From: JAWLFY01 sp964462125
GTDB lineage: Bacteria > Planctomycetota > Planctomycetia > Pirellulales > Pirellulaceae
NCBI GenBank assembly: GCA_964462125.1
Contig: CAYWXT010000004.1
Span: 1 to 63,503 of the forward strand
Direction of reading: 5' to 3'
DNA length: 63,503 nt
Position 1 is the stretch's first letter. The number at the start of each line of letters is the position of its first letter. The position numbers and the translations under genes are program-made. Below the pieces are notes generated by a model, which was not told the DNA's origin, did not search any database, and worked only from the letters and a program-made list of their open reading frames with translations. Below, one piece after another: positions 9,040 through 17,392 of this stretch.

Positions 9040-10610
9040 CAATGTTTGAAATGGCGTCGGCCGGTCAGCACCATCGGAAGGTCGTATTCGTCACAGGCGT
9101 CGACGACTTCCTGGTCCCGGCGCGAGCCGCCGGGCTGGATGATCGCCACGACGCCGGCATCGGCGGCCGCCTCGATCGAGTCGGGGAAGGGGAAGAAGGC
9201 GTCGGAGGCGAGGACCGAACCGGGGGCACGGTCCCCCGCCTTTTCGATCGCGATCTCGACGCTGTCCACGCGGCTCATCTGGCCCGCACCGACTCCGATC
9301 AGGGAGGTTTCTTTGGCCAGCACAATGGCGTTGCTCTTGACGTGTCTGACCATTTCCCAGGCGAACGCGAGGTCATCCCACAGTTCATCGTCGACTTCAG
9401 TTTCGGTCGCGGTTTGCCACTGTAGCGGCACGCTGGTCATCCGATCGGCATCCTGAACCAACAGGCCGCCGCTGATGAAGCGTCGCTGGATCACCGGCGG
9501 CGGGTCGCCCAATCGCCCGACCTGCATCAGTCGCACGTTCTCGCGCCACCGGGGCCGGCTTGTCAGCAGCCCGACGGCGCCAGCTTCATAGTCCGGGGCA
9601 ACGATCGCTTCGATGAACAGCCCCGGTTCGCATAATGCTTCCGCAGTGGCCAAATCGACGGTTCGATTGAACCCAAGGACCGACCCAAAGGCGCTCAGCG
9701 GGTCCCCGGTCAGTGCCTTGTTGCAGGCCGAGGCGAGATTGTCGTCGATCGCGGCGCCGCAAGGATTGTTGTGCTTGATCACTGAGGCCGCCGGGCTGGC
9801 AAATCCCCGCACGATCTCCAACGCCGCATCCAGATCGAGCAGGTTGTTGTAGGAGAGGTCCTTGCCGGTGACCTGACGTGCGGAAACCAGGTTGGCCGTC
9901 CGGATGGTCGGATCGACGTAAACGGCCGCGCGTTGGTGGGGGTTTTCGCCGTAGCGGAGATGCGACTTGCGGCGGAAGGCGAGGTTGAGCGAGCTGGGGA
10001 ACTCGCCGGCAATCGAGTCGCCGCGAAGGTAGTCCGCGATCGCCCGGTCATAGGCGGCGGTATGGTCGAAGGCGTCGCCGGCCAGCTGCATCCGCAGTTC
10101 AGCCGTGGTCCCTCCCGAGGAGTCCAGCTGTTCTAGAATCTCGCCGTACTGCTCCGGGCTGGTGGCGACCACGACATCAGCATGGTTCTTGGCGGCGGCG
10201 CGAACCAGGCTCGGTCCGCCAATGTCGATCTGTTCGACGCATTCCTCGCGGGTCACCCCCGACCGGGCCGCCGTTGCGGCGAAAGGATAGAGGTTGACCA
10301 CAACCAGATCGAACGGTTCGATGTCGTGATCTTCCAAGGCATCCATGTGGTCCCCGCGATCACGAATCGCCAAGATCCCACCGAAAATCTTGGGGTGTAG
10401 CGTCTTCAGCCGGCCGTCGAGCATTTCCGGAAAGCCGGTGTACTCGGCTACATCCAACACCCGAACCCCGCACTGCTCCAGATGGCGGCGGGTACCACCG
10501 GTGCTGTAGATCGTGACGCCTGCCCGTTGCAGACCGGCCGCCAAATCGGCGAGCCCTAATTTGTCACTGACGCTGATCAGCGCGTTGCGAACCGGGACGA
10601 CGTCGGGCAC
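9039..10610 (-). CDS. purH: Bifunctional AICAR formyltransferase / IMP cyclohydrolase
   Basis: PurH catalyses the last two steps of purine synthesis, AICAR to FAICAR to IMP. Residues 1-200 form the MGS-like IMP cyclohydrolase (ALISVSDKLGL, STGGTRRHLE, GGILAIRDR). The rest is the transformylase with SVIKHNNPCGAA, AFGSVLGFNR, GAGQMSRVDS and DAFFPFPDSIE. The frame stays open to a TTG at 10712, but the extra 34 codons are arginine-rich and unlike the family. GTG 10610 (VPDVVPVRNALISV) gives 523 residues, the usual length. It is directly coupled to trpC downstream. Both pathways consume PRPP, which may explain the pairing. Confidence 0.95.
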   Translation of the reverse strand: MPDVVPVRNALISVSDKLGLADLAAGLQRAGVTIYSTGGTRRHLEQCGVRVLDVAEYTGFPEMLDGRLKTLHPKIFGGILAIRDRGDHMDALEDHDIEPFDLVVVNLYPFAATAARSGVTREECVEQIDIGGPSLVRAAAKNHADVVVATSPEQYGEILEQLDSSGGTTAELRMQLAGDAFDHTAAYDRAIADYLRGDSIAGEFPSSLNLAFRRKSHLRYGENPHQRAAVYVDPTIRTANLVSARQVTGKDLSYNNLLDLDAALEIVRGFASPAASVIKHNNPCGAAIDDNLASACNKALTGDPLSAFGSVLGFNRTVDLATAEALCEPGLFIEAIVAPDYEAGAVGLLTSRPRWRENVRLMQVGRLGDPPPVIQRRFISGGLLVQDADRMTSVPLQWQTATETEVDDELWDDLAFAWEMVRHVKSNAIVLAKETSLIGVGAGQMSRVDSVEIAIEKAGDRAPGSVLASDAFFPFPDSIEAAADAGVVAIIQPGGSRRDQEVVDACDEYDLPMVLTGRRHFKH

Positions 10611-10743
10611 GGGATTTCGATTTCTATCGCGGGAGAGGAAAACAGGAGACCGCCGGCGGTGACGCGTCCAGCGGTGGATGCGTTGCGGGACCCTGAAAGG
10701 TGTACCCGTCAACCCCAGGGATGGTCAACCCGCGGTTAGAGTC

Positions 10744-10803
10744 GGTCCCCTGGCATTCGGTCCCCTGGCATTCGGTCCCCTGGCATTCGGTCCCCTGGCA
10801 TTC
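10744..10803. repeat. Four perfect tandem copies of a 15-bp unit
   Basis: The unit ggtcccctggcattc occurs four times head to tail with no mismatch, in the gap between purH (reverse) and the S46 peptidase (forward). It lies outside both chosen coding regions and upstream of both starts, in the divergent promoter region. Confidence 0.97.
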
Positions 10804-10942
10804 GGCCAGCTGAATTGAGACACTCATGCGGGGATCGCAGGGTCGATCCACGGTAGGATGGGTCGGTCCACCGAATTGGGCCCTTGACCGCCATCGATCC
10901 CCCGCTTCCGCGACACCCGGCAGATCAGCGAGTCGAACCCTC

Positions 10943-13000
10943 ATGAACCGATTTCCCGTCCCCTCCATCGTCATGTTTGCGCTACTATCGTTCTCCTCCA
11001 CTCCGCTGTTGCGGGGCGACGAGGGCATGTACCTGTTCAACGACTTGCCCCGAGAGTTGCTCCGCGAGAAATACGACTTTGAGCCAACCGACCAGTGGGC
11101 CGATCACTTGCGTCTGGCCTCGGTCCGATTCAATAGTGGTGGTTCGGGATCCCTTGTCTCCAGCAATGGTTTGGTGCTGACCAACCATCACGTCGCCAGC
11201 GACACCTTGCACAAGCTGAGTTCCTCGGAACGGAACCTGGTCGATGACGGGTTTTTGGCCGACAGCTTCGAGGAGGAACTCAAGGCACCCGATTTGGAGC
11301 TGAATCAGTTGGTGTCGATCGACGACGTGACCGAGCGGGTGACCGCGGCGGTCGATTCGGAGGCGTCGGCAGAGGAAGCAGTCAAGCAGCGGAACGCCGT
11401 TATTGCCGAGATCGAGAAGGAATCGCTCGACGCGACGGGGCTGCGGAGCGACGTCGTGACCTTGTTTGGCGGCGCGAAGTACCACCTTTACCGCTACAAG
11501 AAGTACACCGACGTGCGGTTGGTCTGGGCGCCGGAAACCGCAGCTGCATTTTTTGGCGGCGATGCCGACAATTTTGAATACCCACGATTCAATCTCGACG
11601 CCACATTGATGCGTGTCTACGAAGACGGCGAGCCCGCCGAGATCGACCACTTTTTGGGATGGCACGATGATCCGCTCGAGGCCGGGGAATTGGTCTTCGT
11701 CAGCGGAAATCCCGGGCGGACGCAGCGGATCTACACGGTGGCGGCCTTGCAGCATCTTCGCGACCGCTATTTCCCCTACATCCTCCACTACCTGCGCCGC
11801 AAAGAGGTCATGTTGCAGCAGTTCAGTTTGGAGGGCAAGGAGCCGGAACGGCGGGCTCGCGACGACCTGTTCGGCATCCAGAACGCCCGCAAGGCCTACA
11901 CCGGCATGCTGGCGGGGTTGCAAAACCCGAGCACCATCGCGGCCAAACGGGAACGCGAAGCCTGGTTGTTGGATCAAGTGCAGCAAACCGCCGACCTCAA
12001 AGACTTGGCCGGTGCCTGGGATGAGATCGCACAGATCCAAGAGGAAAAGGCGGAGATGATCGGCCAGACGGTCCGGTTCCGCAGTTCGCTGTTCGAGTTT
12101 GCATTGCAGATCGTGTTGCTGGCCGCCGAAGACGAACTGCCCAACCAGGAACGCTTACCCGAGTACACCGACAGCGGCCGGGAATCGTTGCTGCAGCAGT
12201 TGCTGAGCACCGCCCCGATCTACCGGGATCTGGAACTGGCCAAACTGGCGGATGAACTCTCGCGGTTGGCCGAACTTCGCGGCGGCGAGGATCCGTTGGT
12301 CACGGAGGTCTTCGACGGCAAGGGGCCGCGTGACCGGGCGGCTGAGCTCATCTCGGGAACGAAACTTGACGACGTCGAGATCCGCCGCCAGCTGATCGAT
12401 GGCGGGATCGAGGCGGTTCAGGCCTCGGACGACCCGCTGATCCGATTGGCCTCGATGCTGGAGCCCGAGTACCGCCGGATCCGCAAAATCAACGACGAGC
12501 TGAGTGAACGTGAACGTCAAGCCTATGCACGGATCACCCAGGCCGTTACGGCGATCGAAGGGACCGGGGGGTATCCCGATGCGACGTTCACCCTGCGGCT
12601 CGCCTTCGGGGCCGTCAAGGGCTATGAAGAGGACGGTGAGTCGATCCCACACGCAACCGATTTCGCCGGCGCCTTTGAACACGCCCAGGTTCACGAGGGC
12701 CAAGACGACTTTGACCTGCCCGATTCCTGGCACGAGGCAAAGGATCAGTTGTCGCTGCAGACCCAGCTGAACTTCGTCTGTACCGCCGACATCATCGGTG
12801 GCAACAGCGGCTCGCCGGTCGTCAACCGCGACGGAGACCTGGTCGGCCTGATCTTCGATGGGAACATTTATAGTCTGACCGCCGACTATCTCTACTCGGA
12901 TGACCAAGCCCGTGCGGTGAGCGTCTCCGCGGCCGGGATCAAGGAAGCGTTGCGCTCGATCTATGAGGCGTCGTCGCTGGCGGATCAGTTGGGCCAGTGA
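10943..13000 (+). CDS. S46 family dipeptidyl-peptidase (DPP7/DPP11-like), exported
   Basis: A 685-residue serine peptidase that removes dipeptides from peptide N-termini, usually in the periplasm. After a signal peptide (about 1-25) it shows GSGSLVSSNGLVLTNHHV (catalytic His) and YTDVRLVWAPE (Asp region). FFGGDADNFEYPRF and, near the C-terminus, GGNSGSPVV with the catalytic Ser follow. All are S46 signatures, and the length is close to the family norm of about 700. After the serine the sequence reads LIFDGN; as I recall, DPP7 has Gly at this position and DPP11 has Arg, so preference for hydrophobic P1 residues is suggested. Start is ATG 10943, directly before the hydrophobic stretch. Its last 62 bp overlap the end of the convergent flippase gene. 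Confidence 0.93.
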   Translation: MNRFPVPSIVMFALLSFSSTPLLRGDEGMYLFNDLPRELLREKYDFEPTDQWADHLRLASVRFNSGGSGSLVSSNGLVLTNHHVASDTLHKLSSSERNLVDDGFLADSFEEELKAPDLELNQLVSIDDVTERVTAAVDSEASAEEAVKQRNAVIAEIEKESLDATGLRSDVVTLFGGAKYHLYRYKKYTDVRLVWAPETAAAFFGGDADNFEYPRFNLDATLMRVYEDGEPAEIDHFLGWHDDPLEAGELVFVSGNPGRTQRIYTVAALQHLRDRYFPYILHYLRRKEVMLQQFSLEGKEPERRARDDLFGIQNARKAYTGMLAGLQNPSTIAAKREREAWLLDQVQQTADLKDLAGAWDEIAQIQEEKAEMIGQTVRFRSSLFEFALQIVLLAAEDELPNQERLPEYTDSGRESLLQQLLSTAPIYRDLELAKLADELSRLAELRGGEDPLVTEVFDGKGPRDRAAELISGTKLDDVEIRRQLIDGGIEAVQASDDPLIRLASMLEPEYRRIRKINDELSERERQAYARITQAVTAIEGTGGYPDATFTLRLAFGAVKGYEEDGESIPHATDFAGAFEHAQVHEGQDDFDLPDSWHEAKDQLSLQTQLNFVCTADIIGGNSGSPVVNRDGDLVGLIFDGNIYSLTADYLYSDDQARAVSVSAAGIKEALRSIYEASSLADQLGQ

Positions 13001-14048
13001 CGCCCGCGTCAGCCCGTTGCAGACTCTCGCGAACCTCCGGTGCCGCCGTCCAGTAAAACAGCGTTCCGATCCCCGCCATCGCCAGTTTGACCAGTTCAAA
13101 CACGAGGGCGACCAGCGTTCCGGAGGCGGCCGTCGGGTCGGCGGGCAGCAACCGATACAGCGACTCCATCGCCGCTTCCAACACGCCCACGCCGGCAGGC
13201 GAGATCGGAAGGGCCGAGGCCAGCATTGCGACCGGGACGATGACGAAGTGCTCGGCCAGTGTTGGAGGGGATCCGTACAAGCCGCGAGCGACCAAATAAA
13301 TGCTGGTCGCCAGCATCGCCTGGACGCCGACGCTCAACAAGACCGCCGCCGCCAAGGCGAGCGGGCGCTCGTGAAACATTCGAAGCGGTTTTCCCACCCG
13401 CTCGATGGTCCCGCCGATGACCGGCCAGCTGCCTCCCCAGCGAACCAGCCGGTCGACGCCTCGGCCCCCGAGCACCAGCGCAGCGAGAGCTGCGGTGCCG
13501 ATGCCGACCAGCGCGGTGACGGCCACCCGGACGGCATCCAGATCCAACGCCCGGGCCGCGGCGGGGTCCGTGGCGTCATCAGCGCCGCGGTTGATCGTGC
13601 CCAGGTCGGTCAGGGCAAAGGTGAACCCCACCAGGAGCAGCAATCCATACAGGCCGCAGCCGCGGTCGGCCAGGACTGAAGCCACCGCCTCGATGCGCTT
13701 CCCTGGGCGGCGGCGGGCCAGGAAGACAGCTTTGAACAGGTCCCCCCCCACGCTGCCGGCGGAGACGAAGTTCAGGAGAAAGCTGATCGAGCCGAGCCGA
13801 AACGCTTCCAGCATCGACAGCTCGATGCCCTGGGCCCGAACGAGTAGGCACCAGCGAACGAACGAGAGGCTGAGCGCCACCATCGCGACGCCCAGGGCGG
13901 TCGCCAGAAGCGGATAGTCTTTCGGTTGCTCCGCCAACGCGTGCCATTGCTCAGGGCTGATTTGCCACCCCAGCAGGTATCCCAGGATCAGCACCGGCAG
14001 GGCGAACTTGGCGGCGGTCAGCGCGAGCCGTTTGGGGTCTCGGATCAT
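12939..14048 (-). CDS. Flippase-like integral membrane protein (UPF0104 / COG0392 family)
   Basis: A 369-residue polytopic membrane protein of the lysylphosphatidylglycerol-synthase transmembrane family, thought to move or modify lipids. Hydrophobic segments recur throughout (ALPVLILGYLLGWQI, LLATALGVAMVALSLSFV, LGSISFLLNFVSAGSVGGD, and a C-terminal LPISPAGVGVLEAAM). The family signature is the SAGSVGGDLFKAVFLARR stretch. Start is ATG 14048, right before the first conserved residues; the frame open upstream to 14162 has no membrane character. The C-terminal 20 residues, rich in Pro/Thr, overlap the end of the S46 peptidase on the other strand. Confidence 0.88.
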   Translation of the reverse strand: MIRDPKRLALTAAKFALPVLILGYLLGWQISPEQWHALAEQPKDYPLLATALGVAMVALSLSFVRWCLLVRAQGIELSMLEAFRLGSISFLLNFVSAGSVGGDLFKAVFLARRRPGKRIEAVASVLADRGCGLYGLLLLVGFTFALTDLGTINRGADDATDPAAARALDLDAVRVAVTALVGIGTAALAALVLGGRGVDRLVRWGGSWPVIGGTIERVGKPLRMFHERPLALAAAVLLSVGVQAMLATSIYLVARGLYGSPPTLAEHFVIVPVAMLASALPISPAGVGVLEAAMESLYRLLPADPTAASGTLVALVFELVKLAMAGIGTLFYWTAAPEVRESLQRADAGVTGPTDPPATTPHRSSATLP

Positions 14049-14185
14049 CGCCGAAGAATAGTCACCGAATCCCCTCTTTCCAACGGCAACCTTGTCAAAC
14101 CGAGGGGGAGTTCCTATTCTGCGTGGCTGCCATGTAAAGCCCCATTTCTTTCCCCCCTTCATTCGCGTGGACTGAGTAGAACACC

Positions 14186-14392
14186 ATGACCATGGATCGC
14201 AGCCTGAAAGTCGCGGCCGGCGCCATCAAGCCGCGGAATGTGCTGACGCGTGCCGAACGGGTTGCCCGTTTGCAAGAGCTGGACCGATTTGACGAGAATG
14301 CGAGCATCATCGGGATGCCCAAGGTCCGCGTCGTCAAGGTCTCTCTGAAAAAGAAAAAGAAGGTGAAGAAGGCGGAAGACACCAAGAATTAG
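14186..14392 (+). CDS. Small basic protein, planctomycete/verrucomicrobial/chlamydial family
   Basis: A 68-residue lysine/arginine-rich protein: the N-terminus reads MTMDRSLKV, the middle LTRAERVARLQELDRFDE, then GMPKVRVVKV and a tail of KKKKKVKK. This matches the small basic protein family restricted to the Planctomycetes-Verrucomicrobia-Chlamydiae group (TIGR04137 as I recall). Its function is unknown; a nucleic-acid or ribosome partner is likely from the charge. Start is the first ATG in frame. It is followed within 24-42 bp by an S4-domain RNA-binding gene, so a shared transcript is likely. Confidence 0.85.
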   Translation: MTMDRSLKVAAGAIKPRNVLTRAERVARLQELDRFDENASIIGMPKVRVVKVSLKKKKKVKKAEDTKN

Positions 14393-14433
14393 CCTGGATC
14401 CGAAGGACGCCCCCATTGACCGAACAGGGACCG

Positions 14434-14643
14434 ATGCACGATCGGCCACCCTATGTCATCCGGTTGGACGACTTTCTCAAACGCCGCGGCTTGGTGGGGA
14501 CGGGGGGAGAGGCGAAAATTCGGATCCAAGGAGGGGAGGTCCGCGTCAACGGCGAGATCGAAACGCGTCGCCGCAAGCAGCTCGCCCTCGGCGATCGTGT
14601 GCAGTGGCTTGAACACGATTTGGTCGTCACCGCAGAAACCTAG
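14434..14643 (+). CDS. Small S4-domain RNA-binding protein (YbcJ/YaaA-like)
   Basis: About 69 residues covering a single S4 fold: VIRLDDFLKRRGLVGTGGEAK, then IQGGEVRVNGE and TRRRKQLALGDRVQW. This is the arrangement of YbcJ-type free-standing S4 proteins that bind RNA, often ribosomal. ATG 14434 is used; a TTG at 14416 would add six residues and cannot be excluded. Its position beside the small basic protein supports an RNA- or ribosome-related role. Confidence 0.85.
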   Translation: MHDRPPYVIRLDDFLKRRGLVGTGGEAKIRIQGGEVRVNGEIETRRRKQLALGDRVQWLEHDLVVTAET

Positions 14644-14794
14644 GAGGACCGGGGCGACTTTGCCGGTTGCGTCGTCTTCTCGGCGCCGGCCGGAGCAGGG
14701 CAAGTCTTGGGTGCCGCTTCGCCGATCTGACGGGAGCATGGACGAACCGTCACGCGATGCCGTCGAACGCCAGCGGCGGAAGGAATTGCCCGTT

Positions 14795-15376
14795 ATGAAA
14801 TGTCTCCTCTTCCCCGGCCGAGCCCTGATCTCGATGCTGATCGTCGCCGCCGGGACCCAAGCCGTCTCGGCCGATTGGCACGAATTCTGGCACGGTGTCC
14901 GAATCGGTTTTCATCGCAACAATGCTTGGCCCGATCCGTTCAATGAAGCCGACGCAACGCAAGTTGTCCAACCGTTCGAAATCATGAAGCACAACGGCTG
15001 GCGGGTGCACAACACGATCGGCCACGAACTGTTCCGCGAGGGTGACGGTGCGCTCCTGACCGCCGGGCACACCCGTGTGCAGTGGATCGCCACGCAGTCT
15101 CCCGTGGCCCGACGGGAAATCTATGTCCTTCGCGGCCGCTCGGAGGAGGAAACCGAGGCTCGGGTTGCGTCGGTCGAGAAAGCATTGACCAAGATGTACA
15201 CGAGTGGTCCGGAAGCCCAAATCTTCGTCACCGAGAGCGAACCGACGACATCGCCCGGTGCCTGGGCGACGAAAGTCAATCGGGATGCGCTCAACCAGAT
15301 GCCGTCGCCCCGGCTGCCCTCCAGCAGCTCCTCCGGCCAGGTCGGTGCGTCATCCCCCAGCGGCGGATCCAACTAG
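14795..15376 (+). CDS. Exported protein of unknown function (WHEFWHGVRIGFHRNN type)
   Basis: 193 residues with a clear signal peptide (MKCLLFPGRALISMLIVAAG, cleavage after VSA). The mature N-terminus reads DWHEFWHGVRIGFHRNNAWP, a tryptophan/histidine-rich start followed by a compact alpha/beta region and a Ser/Pro-rich tail (SPRLPSSSSSGQ). I do not recognise a characterised family; similar short secreted proteins occur in Pirellulaceae. ATG 14795 is used because the upstream in-frame ATG (14738) would put a highly charged stretch before the signal peptide. A strong terminator lies 92 bp downstream. Confidence 0.75.
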   Translation: MKCLLFPGRALISMLIVAAGTQAVSADWHEFWHGVRIGFHRNNAWPDPFNEADATQVVQPFEIMKHNGWRVHNTIGHELFREGDGALLTAGHTRVQWIATQSPVARREIYVLRGRSEEETEARVASVEKALTKMYTSGPEAQIFVTESEPTTSPGAWATKVNRDALNQMPSPRLPSSSSSGQVGASSPSGGSN

Positions 15377-15467
15377 GCTCTGTCTCAAAATCCTGAGCTG
15401 ACGGCGTTCGCCCCATGCCATCCACTTTGTAACGGTACGGCGCGAGCCGTCCGGCCCCGCGATCAAT

Positions 15468-15503
15468 AAGGGCTGCTCTCGGTTTCGAGAGCAGCCCTTT
15501 TTT
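15468..15503 (+). terminator. Rho-independent terminator
   Basis: Perfect 13-bp stem AAGGGCTGCTCTC / GAGAGCAGCCCTT with a 6-nt loop (GGTTTC), running straight into T6. It ends the transcript of the exported protein at 14795. The rest of the 314-bp gap (15377-15690) shows no gene. Confidence 0.93.
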
Positions 15504-15690
15504 CGTCCCCACGATGGTTCGAGACACACCTTGCGCCGAATTTTGATTCCCGCCCCCGACTGTCGCCGAACGGGTTGAAGTTTCCCTCCAATTCGGTCGA
15601 TTCTCCTAACCGGAGAGATCGAACCAACTCGTATCTTTCGAACCGGCTTCCCGAACGGCCGCTGGTTCGACCGTCAGAGGGAATCGGAGC

Positions 15691-16857
15691 ATGAACAAGT
15701 CGACTCACACCCGCCGCGCGTTGCTCGCCGTGTTGCTCACCGGGTCGGTGGTCGGCGGGACCGTTGGATGTTCCGGCGGGGGGATGTCGCTGGCGTCACT
15801 CAATCCGCTCTCGAAGCCGGCCGCCAACGCTCCGGAGACGCTCGACCCGGCCGTCACCGAAGCGCTTGCTGAAAATCAACCATCAACCGGCAACCAACTC
15901 GCCTCCTTCGGTGCCAAGACCAAGGAGGCGGTCGTCAAATCGACCAGCTCGGTCACGGGAATGTTTTCACGCAACAAGAACAACTCCGGCAACAGCTCAG
16001 TCGCCGAAGACGATCCGCTGCGGCTTGACAACAGCCCCAGCAAAGTCGACCCACAAGTGTTCGTGGCCAATGGCCAACTGTGGGAGTCCACGGGCAACTT
16101 CGGCAAGGCGATGGAGAGCTACAGCAAGGCGCTCGACCAACAAGCCAACCACGTCCCGGCGATGACCAATATCGCGCGGCTCCACTATCGTCAGGGCAAC
16201 CACCGCCAAGCAGCGTCGTTCTTCCAGAAGGCGATTGAGCAGCAACCCGATGATCCAGAATTGTTTCACGACCTCGGGCTGACCCTGAGCAAGTTGGGTC
16301 AAAATGAGCCCGCGATTCAAACACTTTCGAAGGCCCTGCAGATGTCGCCTGGGAATTCCCGCTACGCAAACAATCTGGCCACCGTCCAGTTCGAAGCGGG
16401 GAATCGGGAAGTGGCGTTTGACGTGCTTCAGAACAACAACAAGCCAGCGGTGGCCCACTTCAACATGGCCTACCTGCATGTCAAGCAAGGACAGACCGAT
16501 GCCGCGCGAAAGCACCTGAATGAGACGCTGGAATTCGAGGCGTTGGCGGCGAGTGACGCAGCGGTCAAACGCGCCGTCGACCGCTCTCGCCAGATGCTTC
16601 AACAGCTTGATGGCAATGGCCCCAACCCCGCCCAGCTGAGCGCCGATGAGTCGATCGCTGCCCAACGGCAACCGTCGACTCCACAACAAGCGACTCCACA
16701 GCAAGCGACTCCACAACGGATCGCTCCGCCGCAAACGGCCTCACCGGCGGCCGCTGAGTCGGCTTCGCCGAATCCTGCGGTACCGGTCGTGACGGCTCCA
16801 AAGACGGGGACCTCGCACTCACTTCCCAGCGGCTTTACGATGCCCGGTGAGGAGTAA
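15691..16857 (+). CDS. TPR-repeat lipoprotein
   Basis: 388 residues. A lipoprotein signal peptide ends at the lipobox GGTVGC (Cys27), so the protein is lipid-anchored. A Ser/Asn-rich spacer follows, then four to five TPR units (about 105-260), for example WESTGNFGKAMESYSKAL, IARLHYRQGNHRQAASFFQ and DLGLTLSKLGQNEPAIQTL. The tail is low-complexity, including three tandem TPQQA-type pentapeptides. TPRs bind protein partners; none is identified here. Start is ATG 15691. Confidence 0.9.
   Translation: MNKSTHTRRALLAVLLTGSVVGGTVGCSGGGMSLASLNPLSKPAANAPETLDPAVTEALAENQPSTGNQLASFGAKTKEAVVKSTSSVTGMFSRNKNNSGNSSVAEDDPLRLDNSPSKVDPQVFVANGQLWESTGNFGKAMESYSKALDQQANHVPAMTNIARLHYRQGNHRQAASFFQKAIEQQPDDPELFHDLGLTLSKLGQNEPAIQTLSKALQMSPGNSRYANNLATVQFEAGNREVAFDVLQNNNKPAVAHFNMAYLHVKQGQTDAARKHLNETLEFEALAASDAAVKRAVDRSRQMLQQLDGNGPNPAQLSADESIAAQRQPSTPQQATPQQATPQRIAPPQTASPAAAESASPNPAVPVVTAPKTGTSHSLPSGFTMPGEE
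16677..16721 (+). repeat. Three 15-bp tandem units inside the TPR lipoprotein gene
   Basis: Units gactccacaacaagc, gactccacagcaagc and gactccacaacggat follow head to tail and encode TPQQA-TPQQA-TPQRI in the disordered C-terminal tail. The third unit has diverged in its last five bases. Confidence 0.9.
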
Positions 16858-17392
16858 AAGCGCGGCGGGGCAACCTCTCAGCGCTGAACGGAGTCAGTCT
16901 CTTTGCTGGCCGTCTGGATGACTCGCCCGGCGGCGATACTCCCGTACCTGCCAGACGAGCTGGCAGCGGTAGACGCATGGTCGTGCATTCTTGATCCGCG
17001 AAGTGCAACGCGTTTCTCGCGTCGCTGGATGTTCGCAACGGTGCAGCGCAAGCCGCCCGGCGTTTTGCGGGAAACCTACGCTCGGGGCCGGGCGGCTTGC
17101 GTCGCTGCGTTCATAAAGGGTCAGTCTGTTAGTTGGGGGGAGGTGGGATGAGTGTATCGACGCCGGAGTGCTGGAACGGGAGCATTCGTCAAACTTTTAC
17201 CACCCGTATCTGGTGGAATGATCAAACCCGCTCGTTGTCTTGTGCCGATAAGTCCGCCTGAAGCGGTTGTTCGGCAGCGCCCGATCGTAGCAGCGGTCGG
17301 CAAATTGCTGGGGAGCATTCGCTTTGAAGTCTTGAAGACCATATAGATGATCGGCCCATTGTGAGGCGGCAGCGGCCGCGGAGACGTTTGCG
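16858..17392. other. 535-bp intergenic region with a long palindrome
   Basis: No supportable coding frame or RNA gene was seen. The main structure is an inverted repeat: GCAAGCCGCCCGGC at 17048-17061 and its exact complement GCCGGGCGGCTTGC at 17087-17100, 25 nt apart. The stem extends by one or two pairs outward. No T-run follows, so it is not a standard terminator. The last part must carry the promoter of the BBP7 gene, but no clear -35/-10 pair stands out. Confidence 0.7.
17048..17100. repeat. 14-bp perfect inverted repeat, 25-nt spacer
   Basis: The two arms are exact reverse complements (14 of 14, GC-rich). On RNA this would form a stable hairpin upstream of the outer-membrane barrel gene. 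It could be a member of an interspersed palindrome family, which cannot be judged from one copy. Confidence 0.9.

Noticed and set aside
10744..10803. CRISPR-like array
   Set aside because: Units are contiguous with no spacers; it is a simple tandem repeat.
16858..17392. Small ORFs in the gap before the BBP7 gene
   Set aside because: All are short, arginine-rich or antisense, with no Shine-Dalgarno or known motif.
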